Origin: JAHBNG01 sp039028975
GTDB lineage: Bacteria > Chloroflexota > Anaerolineae > Caldilineales > Caldilineaceae
DNA: 64,000 nucleotides
Assembly: GCA_039028975.1 (NCBI GenBank)
Contig: JBCCHB010000038.1
Location: forward strand, 44,673 to 108,672
Direction: 5' to 3'
In this document: positions 33,612-41,678 of the stretch, piece after piece
How the letters are laid out: every line of letters starts with the position of its first letter
How positions within the stretch are numbered: the stretch's first letter is position 1
The notes under the pieces: generated by a model
Database searches by the model: none
Seen by the model: the letters and a program-made list of their open reading frames with translations, nothing else
What the model was told of the DNA's origin: nothing
Made by a program: the position numbers and the translations under genes

Positions 33612-35081
33612 CTATGGCCCCATTTCCGCCGTCGCCATGATAGTCCCCGCCAATGGCAACTCTGGCACTCGCTCTGGCAAATTGTCGCCGATTTCGGTCA
33701 GCCACGCCATCAATTTGTGGCGCAATTCAGCTTCAATTGCTTCGTACGCTACTTGCCCCCGCAAATTCTCCAATTCATACCGATCTGACGCTAAGTCGTA
33801 CAGTTCATCCCGCTCCTGTGGATTCCATACGTACTTGTATCGCTCACTGCGGATGGCGCGCACAGCAAAGCTCATGCCGTTATAGAGGTTGTAGACACCA
33901 TACGCAATTTGTGACCAATCATGGGGACGTGTGAACTTGCCAACCAATGGCATCAGATCTCGCCCAGCATGGGGCAGCTCGGCGGTTGACTCGGCTCCAA
34001 TCAATCCAAAGAGCGTTTCACCAATATCAATGAGCGATACGAAGGCATCTTGGGTGGCTGATAGGGCATTCGGTGATCGGATAATCAGCGGGATACGCCA
34101 AACTTCTTCATAGAAATAGGCGCCCTTGTCAAAGCGATTGTGCGCGCCTTCCATATCGCCGTGATCAGAAGTAAAAACCACCGTCGTGGATTCACTCAAG
34201 CCCAGCCACTCCAATGTATCCAGAACACGACCAATCGCTTCATCCACTAGCATGATGTGGGCGTGAGAGTAGGCGATAACCGTGCGCCACTCCTCTTCAT
34301 CTAGCACAGATGTGTCCATACAAGGCCACCACGGCATAGCGTGAAAGGTGGGCCTACCCTCACAATCATCGTTGAGGCTTGCGGGAAGCTCAACGCTGGG
34401 CCTAAGCTGCTCGGCGATTCTTGCGTATTCTGAAGGCAAGAAATGTGGGAAATGGGGTGGTGCAGAAGAGACGGTCAGGAAGAAGGGATTGTCTCGCTTC
34501 CTCGAAGCCCACTCTTCCAAAAACTGGACACCGCTGTTCATTACGGGAAAGGGCTGCTTCTCTTCTTTTGCCATCGCTATTTCTCCCCAAAACGGACTAC
34601 GCCCTTGTGTAAGCATCTCGTTACCTTGTTGCTCGTAGCGCTCCATGGCGAGTTGGTATGAGAAATCGCTCGTTTTGGGATCAAAGGGGTGACGGTTTAT
34701 CTCCACGTCAGGATCAAAGCGGTGCGCGCCACGTACTTCTGGGCTGATAGGCCCCAAATGCCACTTCCCAAAGTAGCCGACATGATAGCCCTGGCGCACT
34801 GCTTCGTCGATCCATGTCTGCTCGGTCAGCGGCATGGAGATCTGCTGCGAATACCCGACTGCGTAATTGTCAAGCACACCCGTTTGGTGGGGCCAACGTG
34901 CCGTTAGCAAGGTTCCGCGGGCAGGCGTGCATAGTGGGCATGTGGTAAAGGCATTGGTGAAGACCGTACCTTCAGCTGCCAACCGATCGATGTTGGGGGT
35001 AGGGATGTCGGCTCCGCAAAAGCTGAAGGCCCACGCTGGCCACTGATCGGTTAGGATAAAGAGGATATTCGACATTTCCAT
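33612..35081 (-). CDS. Formylglycine-dependent sulfatase (arylsulfatase family)
   Basis: The 489-residue enzyme has the type I sulfatase motif CTPAR starting at C51, the N-terminal metal aspartate D12 (LFILTDQ), the HVGYFGKWHLGPI segment with the lysine and histidine that contact sulfate, and VFTSDHGDMEGAHN for the remaining metal ligands. No signal peptide is present, so it probably removes sulfate from an imported compound. The start at 35081 is six bases after the permease stop; ATG at 35075 is possible. It lies in the operon of a sugar transporter and a glycosidase-like protein, so a sulfated carbohydrate is the likely substrate, as from algae or animal matrices. Confidence 0.92.
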   Translation of the reverse strand: MEMSNILFILTDQWPAWAFSFCGADIPTPNIDRLAAEGTVFTNAFTTCPLCTPARGTLLTARWPHQTGVLDNYAVGYSQQISMPLTEQTWIDEAVRQGYHVGYFGKWHLGPISPEVRGAHRFDPDVEINRHPFDPKTSDFSYQLAMERYEQQGNEMLTQGRSPFWGEIAMAKEEKQPFPVMNSGVQFLEEWASRKRDNPFFLTVSSAPPHFPHFLPSEYARIAEQLRPSVELPASLNDDCEGRPTFHAMPWWPCMDTSVLDEEEWRTVIAYSHAHIMLVDEAIGRVLDTLEWLGLSESTTVVFTSDHGDMEGAHNRFDKGAYFYEEVWRIPLIIRSPNALSATQDAFVSLIDIGETLFGLIGAESTAELPHAGRDLMPLVGKFTRPHDWSQIAYGVYNLYNGMSFAVRAIRSERYKYVWNPQERDELYDLASDRYELENLRGQVAYEAIEAELRHKLMAWLTEIGDNLPERVPELPLAGTIMATAEMGP

Positions 35082-35087
35082 GACCGA

Positions 35088-35942
35088 TTACTTAAAGCCT
35101 GTATAGACTACGCCTTGAATAAATATCTTTTGCGCAAAAAAGAAGACGAGAATAAGGGGTAGCATGACAACGAGAGACGAGGCCATGAGATAGTGCCACT
35201 CTGTGCCGTAGTTGCCCTGAAAGAAACGCAACCCTAATGCCAGCGTGAACTTTTCTTTGTCAAAGAGGTAGATCAGGGGCTGGAAGAAATCATTCCAGTG
35301 AAATTGAAAGGAAAAGATAGCAACCGCAGCCAAAGCTGGCTTGGAAAGCGGCAGCACGATCCGCCAGAAGACACCCAAGCGCGAACAACCGTCAATGGCC
35401 GCCGCGTCATCCAGATCAAAGGGGATGGTCATATAGAATTGCCGTAATAAGAAGATGAAAAAGGGTATGCCAAACCATGAGGGGATAATGAGCGGCCCAA
35501 ATGTGTTAATCAGGTCGAAAAAGCGAAAAATAACAAAGACCGGAATGAGCGTCACTTGCCGCGGCAGCATCATGGTGGCTAACACGATGATAAAGAGCAC
35601 GTTCCGCCCCTTCCAACGCAAGCGGGCAAACGAATAGCCCACAACGGCCGAAGAGATCAGCTCACCCAGCACGGCCAGCAGCGTGATCACCACGGTGTTG
35701 ATAAAAAATGTGCCAAAGGGCAGCAGCGTCAGCGCCTCGGGATAGTTGTTCCACAAAACAGGATCGGGAATCCACTCTGGTGGAAAGCGAAAAACAGCTG
35801 ACCGATTCTTCAGCGAGGTTGAGATCATCCAGGCCAATGGTCCCAAGGTGATGCACGCGCCGACGAGTAGGATTGCATAAATGAGTGTATATTTAAGGAT
35901 ACTTTGGAGTCTGTAGCCGACCACGGGGCGGACATCTGTCAT
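35088..35942 (-). CDS. ABC sugar transporter permease, MalG type
   Basis: The 284-residue membrane protein has six hydrophobic segments, the EAA-loop motif DDAAAIDGCSRLGVFWRIVLP, and the C-terminus QKIFIQGVVYTGFK. Its ATG overlaps the preceding stop by four bases (ATGA), showing tight coupling to the MalF-type subunit. It is part of the operon running from the binding protein at 39140 to the glycosidase at 32561. ATPase not in the window. Confidence 0.93.
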   Translation of the reverse strand: MTDVRPVVGYRLQSILKYTLIYAILLVGACITLGPLAWMISTSLKNRSAVFRFPPEWIPDPVLWNNYPEALTLLPFGTFFINTVVITLLAVLGELISSAVVGYSFARLRWKGRNVLFIIVLATMMLPRQVTLIPVFVIFRFFDLINTFGPLIIPSWFGIPFFIFLLRQFYMTIPFDLDDAAAIDGCSRLGVFWRIVLPLSKPALAAVAIFSFQFHWNDFFQPLIYLFDKEKFTLALGLRFFQGNYGTEWHYLMASSLVVMLPLILVFFFAQKIFIQGVVYTGFK

Positions 35943-36850
35943 GAACGACCTCCCGTTTCTGCCTCATAATAGACCCAGGTTGAGGCTGTACGAAAGACGA
36001 GCAGAGTCAACAACAAAATGCACAGAAAAAGCACCCAGGCCAGAGCCGAAGCATACCCCATATTGAAGAACTGAAAGGCCTGCCGATAGAGGTAGAGCAT
36101 ATAAAAGAGTGAGGCATTGGCTGGCCCGCCATTTGTCATGATAAATGCCTGAGTGAAGATCTGCATTGCTTGAATGATCCCCATCACAAGCTGAAAAAAG
36201 ATGACCGGACTCAGCATCGGCAGCGTGATGTTGAGGATCCGGTGGATCCAGTTGGCGCCATCAATCTCGGCCGCTTCGTACAGGTCTGTGGGAATCGCCT
36301 GTAGACCAGCCAAATAGATGACCATGCTCCCACCAACGCCCCACAGGCTCATCACAACAAATGAAGGCAGCACCCAGGTTCGATCAGCCAACCAGGCTGG
36401 GCCTTGAATGCCAACCCACGAGAGCGCCAAATTAAGCAGGCCAAACTCAGCGGAAAAGATCCAGCGCCACAGCAGTGCGACAGCCACACCCGCAAGAATT
36501 GCGGGCAAGTAATAAATCGTGCGCAAAACAGCAAGCCCGCGAATATTGGTGTTGAGCAGCATAGCGAGTGAAACGCCGAAGAGTAGATGTAGCGGGAGAG
36601 ACATTAGGGCGTAAAGCGCCGTGATTCTTAGGGCATGGAGCGGTAGCTCATCCTCCCAGATCATCGTTTGGAAATTCGCCAGCCCTACCCACTTCGGCGA
36701 AGAAAGCAGATCCCAATCGGTGCCTGCAAGCCATAAGGAGGCAATCATGGGGCCAGCCGTAAAGATGATAAATCCGATAATCCACGGCGATGCCATTGCC
36801 CAACCAAGTAGGCTTTCACTGTTTCTATAGGTGAATTTGAAATTCGTCAT
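35939..36850 (-). CDS. ABC sugar transporter permease, MalF/UgpA type
   Basis: The 303-residue inner-membrane subunit has six membrane segments and the EAA-loop motif YEAAEIDGANWIHRILNITLP. It follows the dioxygenase-like gene by 13 bases and is coupled to the MalG-type subunit. Together with the binding protein at 37779-39140 it should import the sulfated or otherwise decorated sugar that the downstream sulfatase and glycosidase process. Confidence 0.93.
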   Translation of the reverse strand: MTNFKFTYRNSESLLGWAMASPWIIGFIIFTAGPMIASLWLAGTDWDLLSSPKWVGLANFQTMIWEDELPLHALRITALYALMSLPLHLLFGVSLAMLLNTNIRGLAVLRTIYYLPAILAGVAVALLWRWIFSAEFGLLNLALSWVGIQGPAWLADRTWVLPSFVVMSLWGVGGSMVIYLAGLQAIPTDLYEAAEIDGANWIHRILNITLPMLSPVIFFQLVMGIIQAMQIFTQAFIMTNGGPANASLFYMLYLYRQAFQFFNMGYASALAWVLFLCILLLTLLVFRTASTWVYYEAETGGRS

Positions 36851-36863
36851 GTGTACTCAAAAG

Positions 36864-37664
36864 TCACGAGAGAAATTGCGGATCGCGATTGCCTCGCGTC
36901 CGCATCGTCGCCCGATATTCCAGGCTACCTGGTTGGGAACCAAATCGAGTATCGGCGGATGTGTTATGGATAACGTAGCAGGTGCGGTCGCGGTCGGTCT
37001 GATTCAGCCCAGACCGATGCAACAGCCTGCCATCAAAAAAGAGCGCGCTGCCCGCACGCAGGGGAACAGAAATCTCTGCCATATCCCGCGCCTCTAATAC
37101 CTCGCGAAATTCTTGCTGATTATACTCACCTGCTGGCTCTACATGATCATAGAGCTTACCGGTGTGGCTTTCCGGCACGATCCAAAGACAACCATTCTCC
37201 TCATCCGCGTCATCCAACGCCAGCCAGATTGCACAAGATTGGGCGATTTCGCTGCTCTTGCTGAAATACCACATATCCTGATGATATGGAAAGGCGAGAC
37301 CAATCTCACGCGATTTGAAGATGGTCAGCCCATTGAAGGTGATGACGTTCGGCCCCAAAATCGAGGCCAACAACTGGGTTAGTTTGGGGTCGGAACAGAT
37401 TGCACGAAACTGCTCGCTGATGGTATGGGGACGCCAAAAACTGTGTAACGCCTGTGCTCCCTGATATTTGTTCGGCTCGGCCCTGGCTTTGGCATTCCAC
37501 TTGATATTTTCCTCGGGTGTCTTTGGATCGAGGCACATGTCAATGGCATGCTGCTTGAGTGATTGCATCGCTTCAGCGTCATAGATATCTTCGACGATCA
37601 CATACCCTTGACTCTGGAAATGAGCGAGTTCGCTTGGCGAGAGACCGCTATTTTGGTAACTCAT
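36864..37664 (-). CDS. Phytanoyl-CoA dioxygenase (PhyH)-family Fe(II)/2-oxoglutarate oxygenase
   Basis: The 266-residue protein has the double-stranded beta-helix oxygenase features: the iron ligands HxD in PYHQDMWYFSK and a distal histidine in DGRLLHRSGLNQTDRDR, with the following arginine for 2-oxoglutarate. I chose MSYQNSGLS at 37664; the longer start at 37691 adds nine residues without support. PhyH-family enzymes hydroxylate or oxidatively demethylate small molecules. It lies between a sugar-binding protein and its permeases, an unusual place, and may remove a methyl or alkyl group from the imported sugar. That role is inference. Confidence 0.88.
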   Translation of the reverse strand: MSYQNSGLSPSELAHFQSQGYVIVEDIYDAEAMQSLKQHAIDMCLDPKTPEENIKWNAKARAEPNKYQGAQALHSFWRPHTISEQFRAICSDPKLTQLLASILGPNVITFNGLTIFKSREIGLAFPYHQDMWYFSKSSEIAQSCAIWLALDDADEENGCLWIVPESHTGKLYDHVEPAGEYNQQEFREVLEARDMAEISVPLRAGSALFFDGRLLHRSGLNQTDRDRTCYVIHNTSADTRFGSQPGSLEYRATMRTRGNRDPQFLS

Positions 37665-37695
37665 ATGTCTTTTCCCGTTCTGTGGAGGCAAAAAT

Positions 37696-37776
37696 GTAGT
37701 CGGTGGTCAGTAAGTCGGTGGTCAGTAAAGGGCCTACCGACTACCGATTACCGATTACCGACTACCGATTACCGAC
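37696..37776. repeat. Tandem and inverted short repeats between binding-protein and dioxygenase genes
   Basis: A 15-base unit TCGGTGGTCAGTAAG is repeated in tandem (37700-37714, then 37715-37729 with one base inserted at its end), and is followed by several copies of ACCGATT/ACCGACT words that are its near reverse complement. The mRNA can fold into an imperfect hairpin directly after the binding-protein gene. Confidence 0.65.
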
Positions 37777-37778
37777 AA

Positions 37779-39140
37779 CTAAGACCGCCACTGCCCTTCT
37801 TGGATGAGCGGATTCACCTTCTGACAGATGTTCGAGGCGACAACCTGGGCGTCACGTTCTTCCCCGATCATGAGAAGATCGAGTTCGGCCTGGATAATTT
37901 GGTCGATTTCGCCCCAGTTGGTCAGTACAGGGTCTGGCGCCACAAAGTTCCTCACAGCATCAACCATCACCTGCTTGTTCTCTGGTGGCAGCGTATCCGC
38001 CAGGAAGTACTCTTCCTGGGCCGAAAGCCGCGTCCCCTGCAAGCCGCCATCTTTAATGATCTTTTCCATGGCGGGTCCATTGAAATACTTAAGCAGATTC
38101 CAAGCACATTCAGGCGATTCAGTTGTCTTGGGGACCACCAAGGGGAAATAGTAGACATAGTTGGAACGTCCACCAGGCCCGGTTGGATAGTGGCCTAGCG
38201 CTACAGTGAAGTCAGTGTCGCGGAAGTTATTAAATGCCCAGCTACCATTGTTGAGCATGGCCAGCCGTCCGGTTAAGAGCAATTCCGTTGTGCCCATATC
38301 GGCCATCACCTCTGGTTTGGGGGCAAAGCCATACTCCCAGCGTAGATCAGAATAGAACTGTAGTGCCTCGACGGCCTCTGGCTGATCGAGCGTACATTCG
38401 GTGGGGAAGAATGGATCATCCACAACTTGCCCGCCAAAAATCCGAACCCACGTCTGCCAAACAACGTTCCAGCCAGTTACATCATAGGCAAACTGAGTCG
38501 TCTTGCCATTTGCATCCGTCTTGGTCAACTTTTCACAGGAGTTGAAGAAGTCATCCACTGTCCAGGCAGGATCGTCCCACTGTGCGGTTGGCATCATGGC
38601 ACCCGCTTCGTCGAACATATCCTTATTGTAGAAGATGGCAATCGACGCGACGTTATCGGGCAAACCATAGATGCCCCCTTCATGGGTGTAAGCCTCAATG
38701 GCCAGATCGGGGAACTCGCTCAAGTCATACCCGTCTTGCTCAATAAAGGGTTTGAGATCGAGTAGCAGGTCTTTGGAGAGGAATTCGGGCAGGTCAGCCG
38801 TGCGGATAATAAACATATCCGGTGGTTGGCCAGCCCCAAGCTGTGTAAATAACTTATCGGCATAACCACCATTCCAACCGCCAGGTACTGAAGTAAAGTT
38901 GAGCTTGCACTCTGGGTGGGCTTCACTAAATGGCATTAATGCCTCTTCACGAATGCCAATGAGAGGTGGTCCATCCCAAAACATTGTTGTAATCTCTGTC
39001 TGACTACCAGTAGCTGCACCACCCGCAGCTTGATCGGCAGCAGGGGAAGCAGGCACACATGCAGCTAATGTGACACTCGTGCCAGCAATGGCTGACCACT
39101 GTAAAAAATCACGCCGACTCAAGGTTTTCGACTCTGTCAT
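37779..39140 (-). CDS. Extracellular sugar-binding lipoprotein (family 1), probable Tat export
   Basis: The 453-residue protein starts MTESKTLSRRDFLQWSAIAG, a twin-arginine (RRDFLQ) signal, and ends the signal with LAAC (C28). The rest is a family-1 sugar-binding protein of normal length. AAGGAGG just upstream of 39140 makes this start secure. It is the first gene of the minus-strand operon with the dioxygenase, two permeases, sulfatase and glycosidase. Tat export implies folding before export, which is uncommon for binding proteins but frequent in this type of genome. Operator-like palindromes lie upstream at 39216 and 39392. Confidence 0.92.
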   Translation of the reverse strand: MTESKTLSRRDFLQWSAIAGTSVTLAACVPASPAADQAAGGAATGSQTEITTMFWDGPPLIGIREEALMPFSEAHPECKLNFTSVPGGWNGGYADKLFTQLGAGQPPDMFIIRTADLPEFLSKDLLLDLKPFIEQDGYDLSEFPDLAIEAYTHEGGIYGLPDNVASIAIFYNKDMFDEAGAMMPTAQWDDPAWTVDDFFNSCEKLTKTDANGKTTQFAYDVTGWNVVWQTWVRIFGGQVVDDPFFPTECTLDQPEAVEALQFYSDLRWEYGFAPKPEVMADMGTTELLLTGRLAMLNNGSWAFNNFRDTDFTVALGHYPTGPGGRSNYVYYFPLVVPKTTESPECAWNLLKYFNGPAMEKIIKDGGLQGTRLSAQEEYFLADTLPPENKQVMVDAVRNFVAPDPVLTNWGEIDQIIQAELDLLMIGEERDAQVVASNICQKVNPLIQEGQWRS

Positions 39141-39215
39141 GAGGTTCCTCCTTAAAACAGTGAACGGTGAACTGTACATCAATAAACTTAAAATTGGGTT
39201 ATGTGATTCTACGAA

Positions 39216-39229
39216 AGTTCTCGAGAACT
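39216..39229. promoter_or_regulatory. Perfect 14-bp palindrome AGTTCTCGAGAACT
   Basis: A perfect palindrome without spacer, 76 bases before the start of the binding-protein gene. This is a typical operator for a dimeric repressor such as a LacI-family protein; the regulator is not identified. Confidence 0.55.
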
Positions 39230-39391
39230 GGGATTAGAAGATTTCGCCGATTAAAGAGAAGAATCTGTGGAATCTTTAAAATCTTTTTTCTAAATACTTT
39301 TTCGGTTTCACTTAACAAAAGGGGAGACGTATTCGTAGTGAATACTGTCAGTATATAATTATATCATACATCACACCACGGTACATGTGGA

Positions 39392-39420
39392 TTGAAAAAC
39401 GTGATATATTACACTTTATG
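39392..39420. promoter_or_regulatory. Operator-like site sharing GTGATATATTAC core with 41471-41499
   Basis: The stretch GTGATATATTACACTTTA aligns with GTGATATATTACGCTTTA at 41480-41497. The left arm is also similar (TTGAAAAACG against TTGTAAAGTG). Two such sites flank the aldo/keto reductase and xylF remnant, which suggests a shared regulator. Confidence 0.5.
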
Positions 39421-39469
39421 AAGCCTTTATTGACAGGCAGTTTACCAAATTATTTGAATGCCCTTGACT

Positions 39470-40444
39470 CTAAAACGGCTTGCTATTGCTGCTTAAATCA
39501 AGCCAGTCACGCTCAGCAGGCGCAAGCGTTAGATCACCAGCTTTGGCTGATGATGCGACTTCCGCCGGCGTCTCTGCGCCATTCAGCGCGATAACTGGAA
39601 ATTCCTGACTGATCACATACGCTAGGGCAATTTCAAACATGTTCATGTTCCTTTCCTGACCAAACGCTTCGGCACGCCTCTTACGCTCAAAGTTTGCGTC
39701 AGAATAGAAAACACGGACCAAATCTTCATCGCTTTTATCGCTTGCGTCACCACGAGCAAAAAAACCACGGCCCAAGGCAGACCAAGCCACCAGCAAGAAG
39801 TTATTTTTTTCAAACCATTTTTTGTCCTCTTCACCGGTCGTCACAGTCTCGGGCCAGTATGGCTCATTCGCTTTTGCTAGAGAGAAATTAGGACTAGAAC
39901 TCATCATTTCGGCTTTACCGTTGGTACGGGCATACTCAATTGCTTCCTGAATACGCTCAGTTGACCAGTTTGATGCGCCATATGCTTTGATGCGGCCTTT
40001 CCTCACTTCTTCATCCAAGGCATCTACTAGTGGTCCGACTGGATGAGCTAGATTATCCCGATGAAACATCCAAATATCTAGGTAATCAGTTTTCAAACGT
40101 TCCAGAGAACCATCGATAGCATGATGCACTGACTCAGGATCAATTTTTGCACCGCCAGGATGAAGGGGAGCACAGTACCCAGTGATTAATCCTTTCGAAG
40201 CCAAGACGATCTTTTCGCGCATTCCCGGCCTAGCCACTAGCCAATCCCCAATCACCATTTCAGAATAACCATATTCTTCTACGGCACCATACACTTCAGC
40301 TGTATCAATATAGGTTCCACCATTCTCAACAAAAGCATCCAGCAACGAAAAGTCACGTTCTTGCGTATCAGGATGCAGGATCATGGTGCCCATACCGATA
40401 ACAGATAAAGGTTTATTGATTTCTTTGATTTCTATATATTTCAT
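39470..40444 (-). CDS. Aldo/keto reductase
   Basis: The 324-residue NADPH-dependent reductase has the AKR catalytic set: Asp and Tyr in TYIDTAEVYG, Lys in IVLASKG and His in DIWMFHRDN, plus the cofactor region ASNWSTERIQEA. AKRs reduce sugar aldehydes and ketones or oxidise the alcohols. GGAGAA stands eight bases before the ATG. It follows the remnant of a xylose-type transporter on the same strand, so a pentose or related sugar was perhaps its original substrate. The gene itself looks intact. Confidence 0.92.
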   Translation of the reverse strand: MKYIEIKEINKPLSVIGMGTMILHPDTQERDFSLLDAFVENGGTYIDTAEVYGAVEEYGYSEMVIGDWLVARPGMREKIVLASKGLITGYCAPLHPGGAKIDPESVHHAIDGSLERLKTDYLDIWMFHRDNLAHPVGPLVDALDEEVRKGRIKAYGASNWSTERIQEAIEYARTNGKAEMMSSSPNFSLAKANEPYWPETVTTGEEDKKWFEKNNFLLVAWSALGRGFFARGDASDKSDEDLVRVFYSDANFERKRRAEAFGQERNMNMFEIALAYVISQEFPVIALNGAETPAEVASSAKAGDLTLAPAERDWLDLSSNSKPF

Positions 40445-40463
40445 TACTATGGTTCTCCAATAG

Positions 40464-40536
40464 GGTGGAAGAGTTGAATAGTGGAATGGCAGTTGGATTC
40501 GACACGTTTACTTTTCTATATTTCAACTTTTCCACC
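40464..40536. repeat. Imperfect hairpin spacer between transporter remnant and aldo/keto reductase
   Basis: GGTGGAAGAGTTGAA (40464-40478) pairs with TTCAACTTTTCCACC (40522-40536) with one mismatch. The position after a transporter gene set is the same as for the other spacer hairpins in the window. Confidence 0.55.
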
Positions 40537-40544
40537 TTGTACCC

Positions 40545-41379
40545 TTAGCTTGCTTGCCCAATGCCAGACCGTGAAAGTGCGTCAATCGAAACCGCTAGCA
40601 GCAAAATTGCACCAGAAACCATCAATTTATCCGCCGCAGTGCTTGTACTGTGGCATCCAACCCAGATACTGGCACTGTACCGGCCATACCTTGCTCCGCC
40701 AAAGAAGCAATGGCTGCTGACGCATTGCCATCATTTGATGATACAACACCTTGAACATTGTTGTTTAATTCGGTTAGGGCCTGATCCATTGAGCGACGTG
40801 CAATGGCCGGATCCCAACCTTGCGTCCAATTTTCATACCCCAAAATACGCTCACCTGAATCAAAGTACGATTGAAGGACTGTCAATTGACCATTGTGAAT
40901 AACCGCAGCGTTCGGATCGGTTGGAGACCCTTTTAACAAGACTAAGGTGTCGCCGTCCTCTGTATTGTCAATAATGTGCTGAGCCTGCGAAGCGCCCATT
41001 GCACCTAAGTCTGCCTGCACCCAGAAACTGGTGTTTTCAGAGTGGATCATACGGTCATAAGCAATTGTTGGAACGCCAGCTTCTGCGGCTGTATCAGCAA
41101 TAACCGCTGAAGATTCACCATCAATTGGTACAACAACGAGTACTTTGGCACCACGGGTTAGTGCTTGCTCGGCTTGGCGCTGTTGCGTGGCTGTATCATT
41201 ATTGGCATTGAAAACTTCAACCGTTGTCTCCGGTGAAAGTTCGGCCATTGCTTCCTGAAAGAAGAAAGCATCCTGGCTTTCCCAACGCGGATTTACATTT
41301 TCTGGTAAAAGCATGACAACTAAATCGCCATCACTGCTTTCATCCATGGCACTATTCCCAAAGGCACTATTCTTTTCAT
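40545..41379 (-). pseudogene. Remnant xylF'-'xylH: xylose-type binding protein joined to permease C-terminus
   Basis: An AAAGGAG and ATG at 41379 begin MKRIVPLGIVPW, a cut-down signal peptide that runs to a stop. In another frame the mature part of a XylF-like binding protein follows (VFNANNDTATQQRQAEQALT, YDRMIHSENTSFWVQADLG, KGSPTDPNAAVIHNGQL, VSGLDATVQALRRI). It breaks off where XylF proteins continue with about 60 more residues. Directly after, in a third frame, comes KLMVSGAILLLAVSIDALSR and a stop at 40545, the C-terminus of a XylH/RbsC-type permease. So the end of xylF, the whole ATPase gene and most of the permease gene have been deleted. Not functional. Confidence 0.8.
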
Positions 41380-41471
41380 TTTCTTCTCCTTTAGATATTG
41401 GTTTTCTAAATTGCTGGGGAATATTGGGCGAGACAAATGAATGATAAAGCACATTGAGAATATCTGCAAAT

Positions 41472-41499
41472 TGTAAAGTGTGATATATTACGCTTTACA
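41472..41499. promoter_or_regulatory. 28-bp near-perfect palindrome (operator)
   Basis: TGTAAAG (41472-41478) and CTTTACA (41493-41499) flank a pseudo-palindromic TGTGATATATTACG centre; 12 of 14 base pairs match. It is 93 bases before the xylF remnant start and 180 before the enolase-superfamily gene on the other strand, so it could serve either. TGTAAA/TTTACA arms recall LacI-family operators. Confidence 0.6.
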
Positions 41500-41678
41500 C
41501 ATAATGCATCTAAACCATGCAAATTACTACTCTTATGCGCACTTATGGTTTACTTTCGATAGCGGTTTCGATAAACTCAGCCCAAGCCGCTTATTTGGTA
41601 TAAGTGATATAGCGCAATGCTATCTGCTTAATTGACGGTGTGCGTAAGCCCTGAAATGATGGAGAGAAAGAGATAACC

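Larger units (their letters stand above)
39141..39469. other. Upstream region of the sulfatase/transporter operon
   Basis: No gene is visible in these 329 bases. The region is AT-rich and holds two operator-like sites described separately, so it is most likely the promoter region of the minus-strand operon that starts at 39140. Confidence 0.5.
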
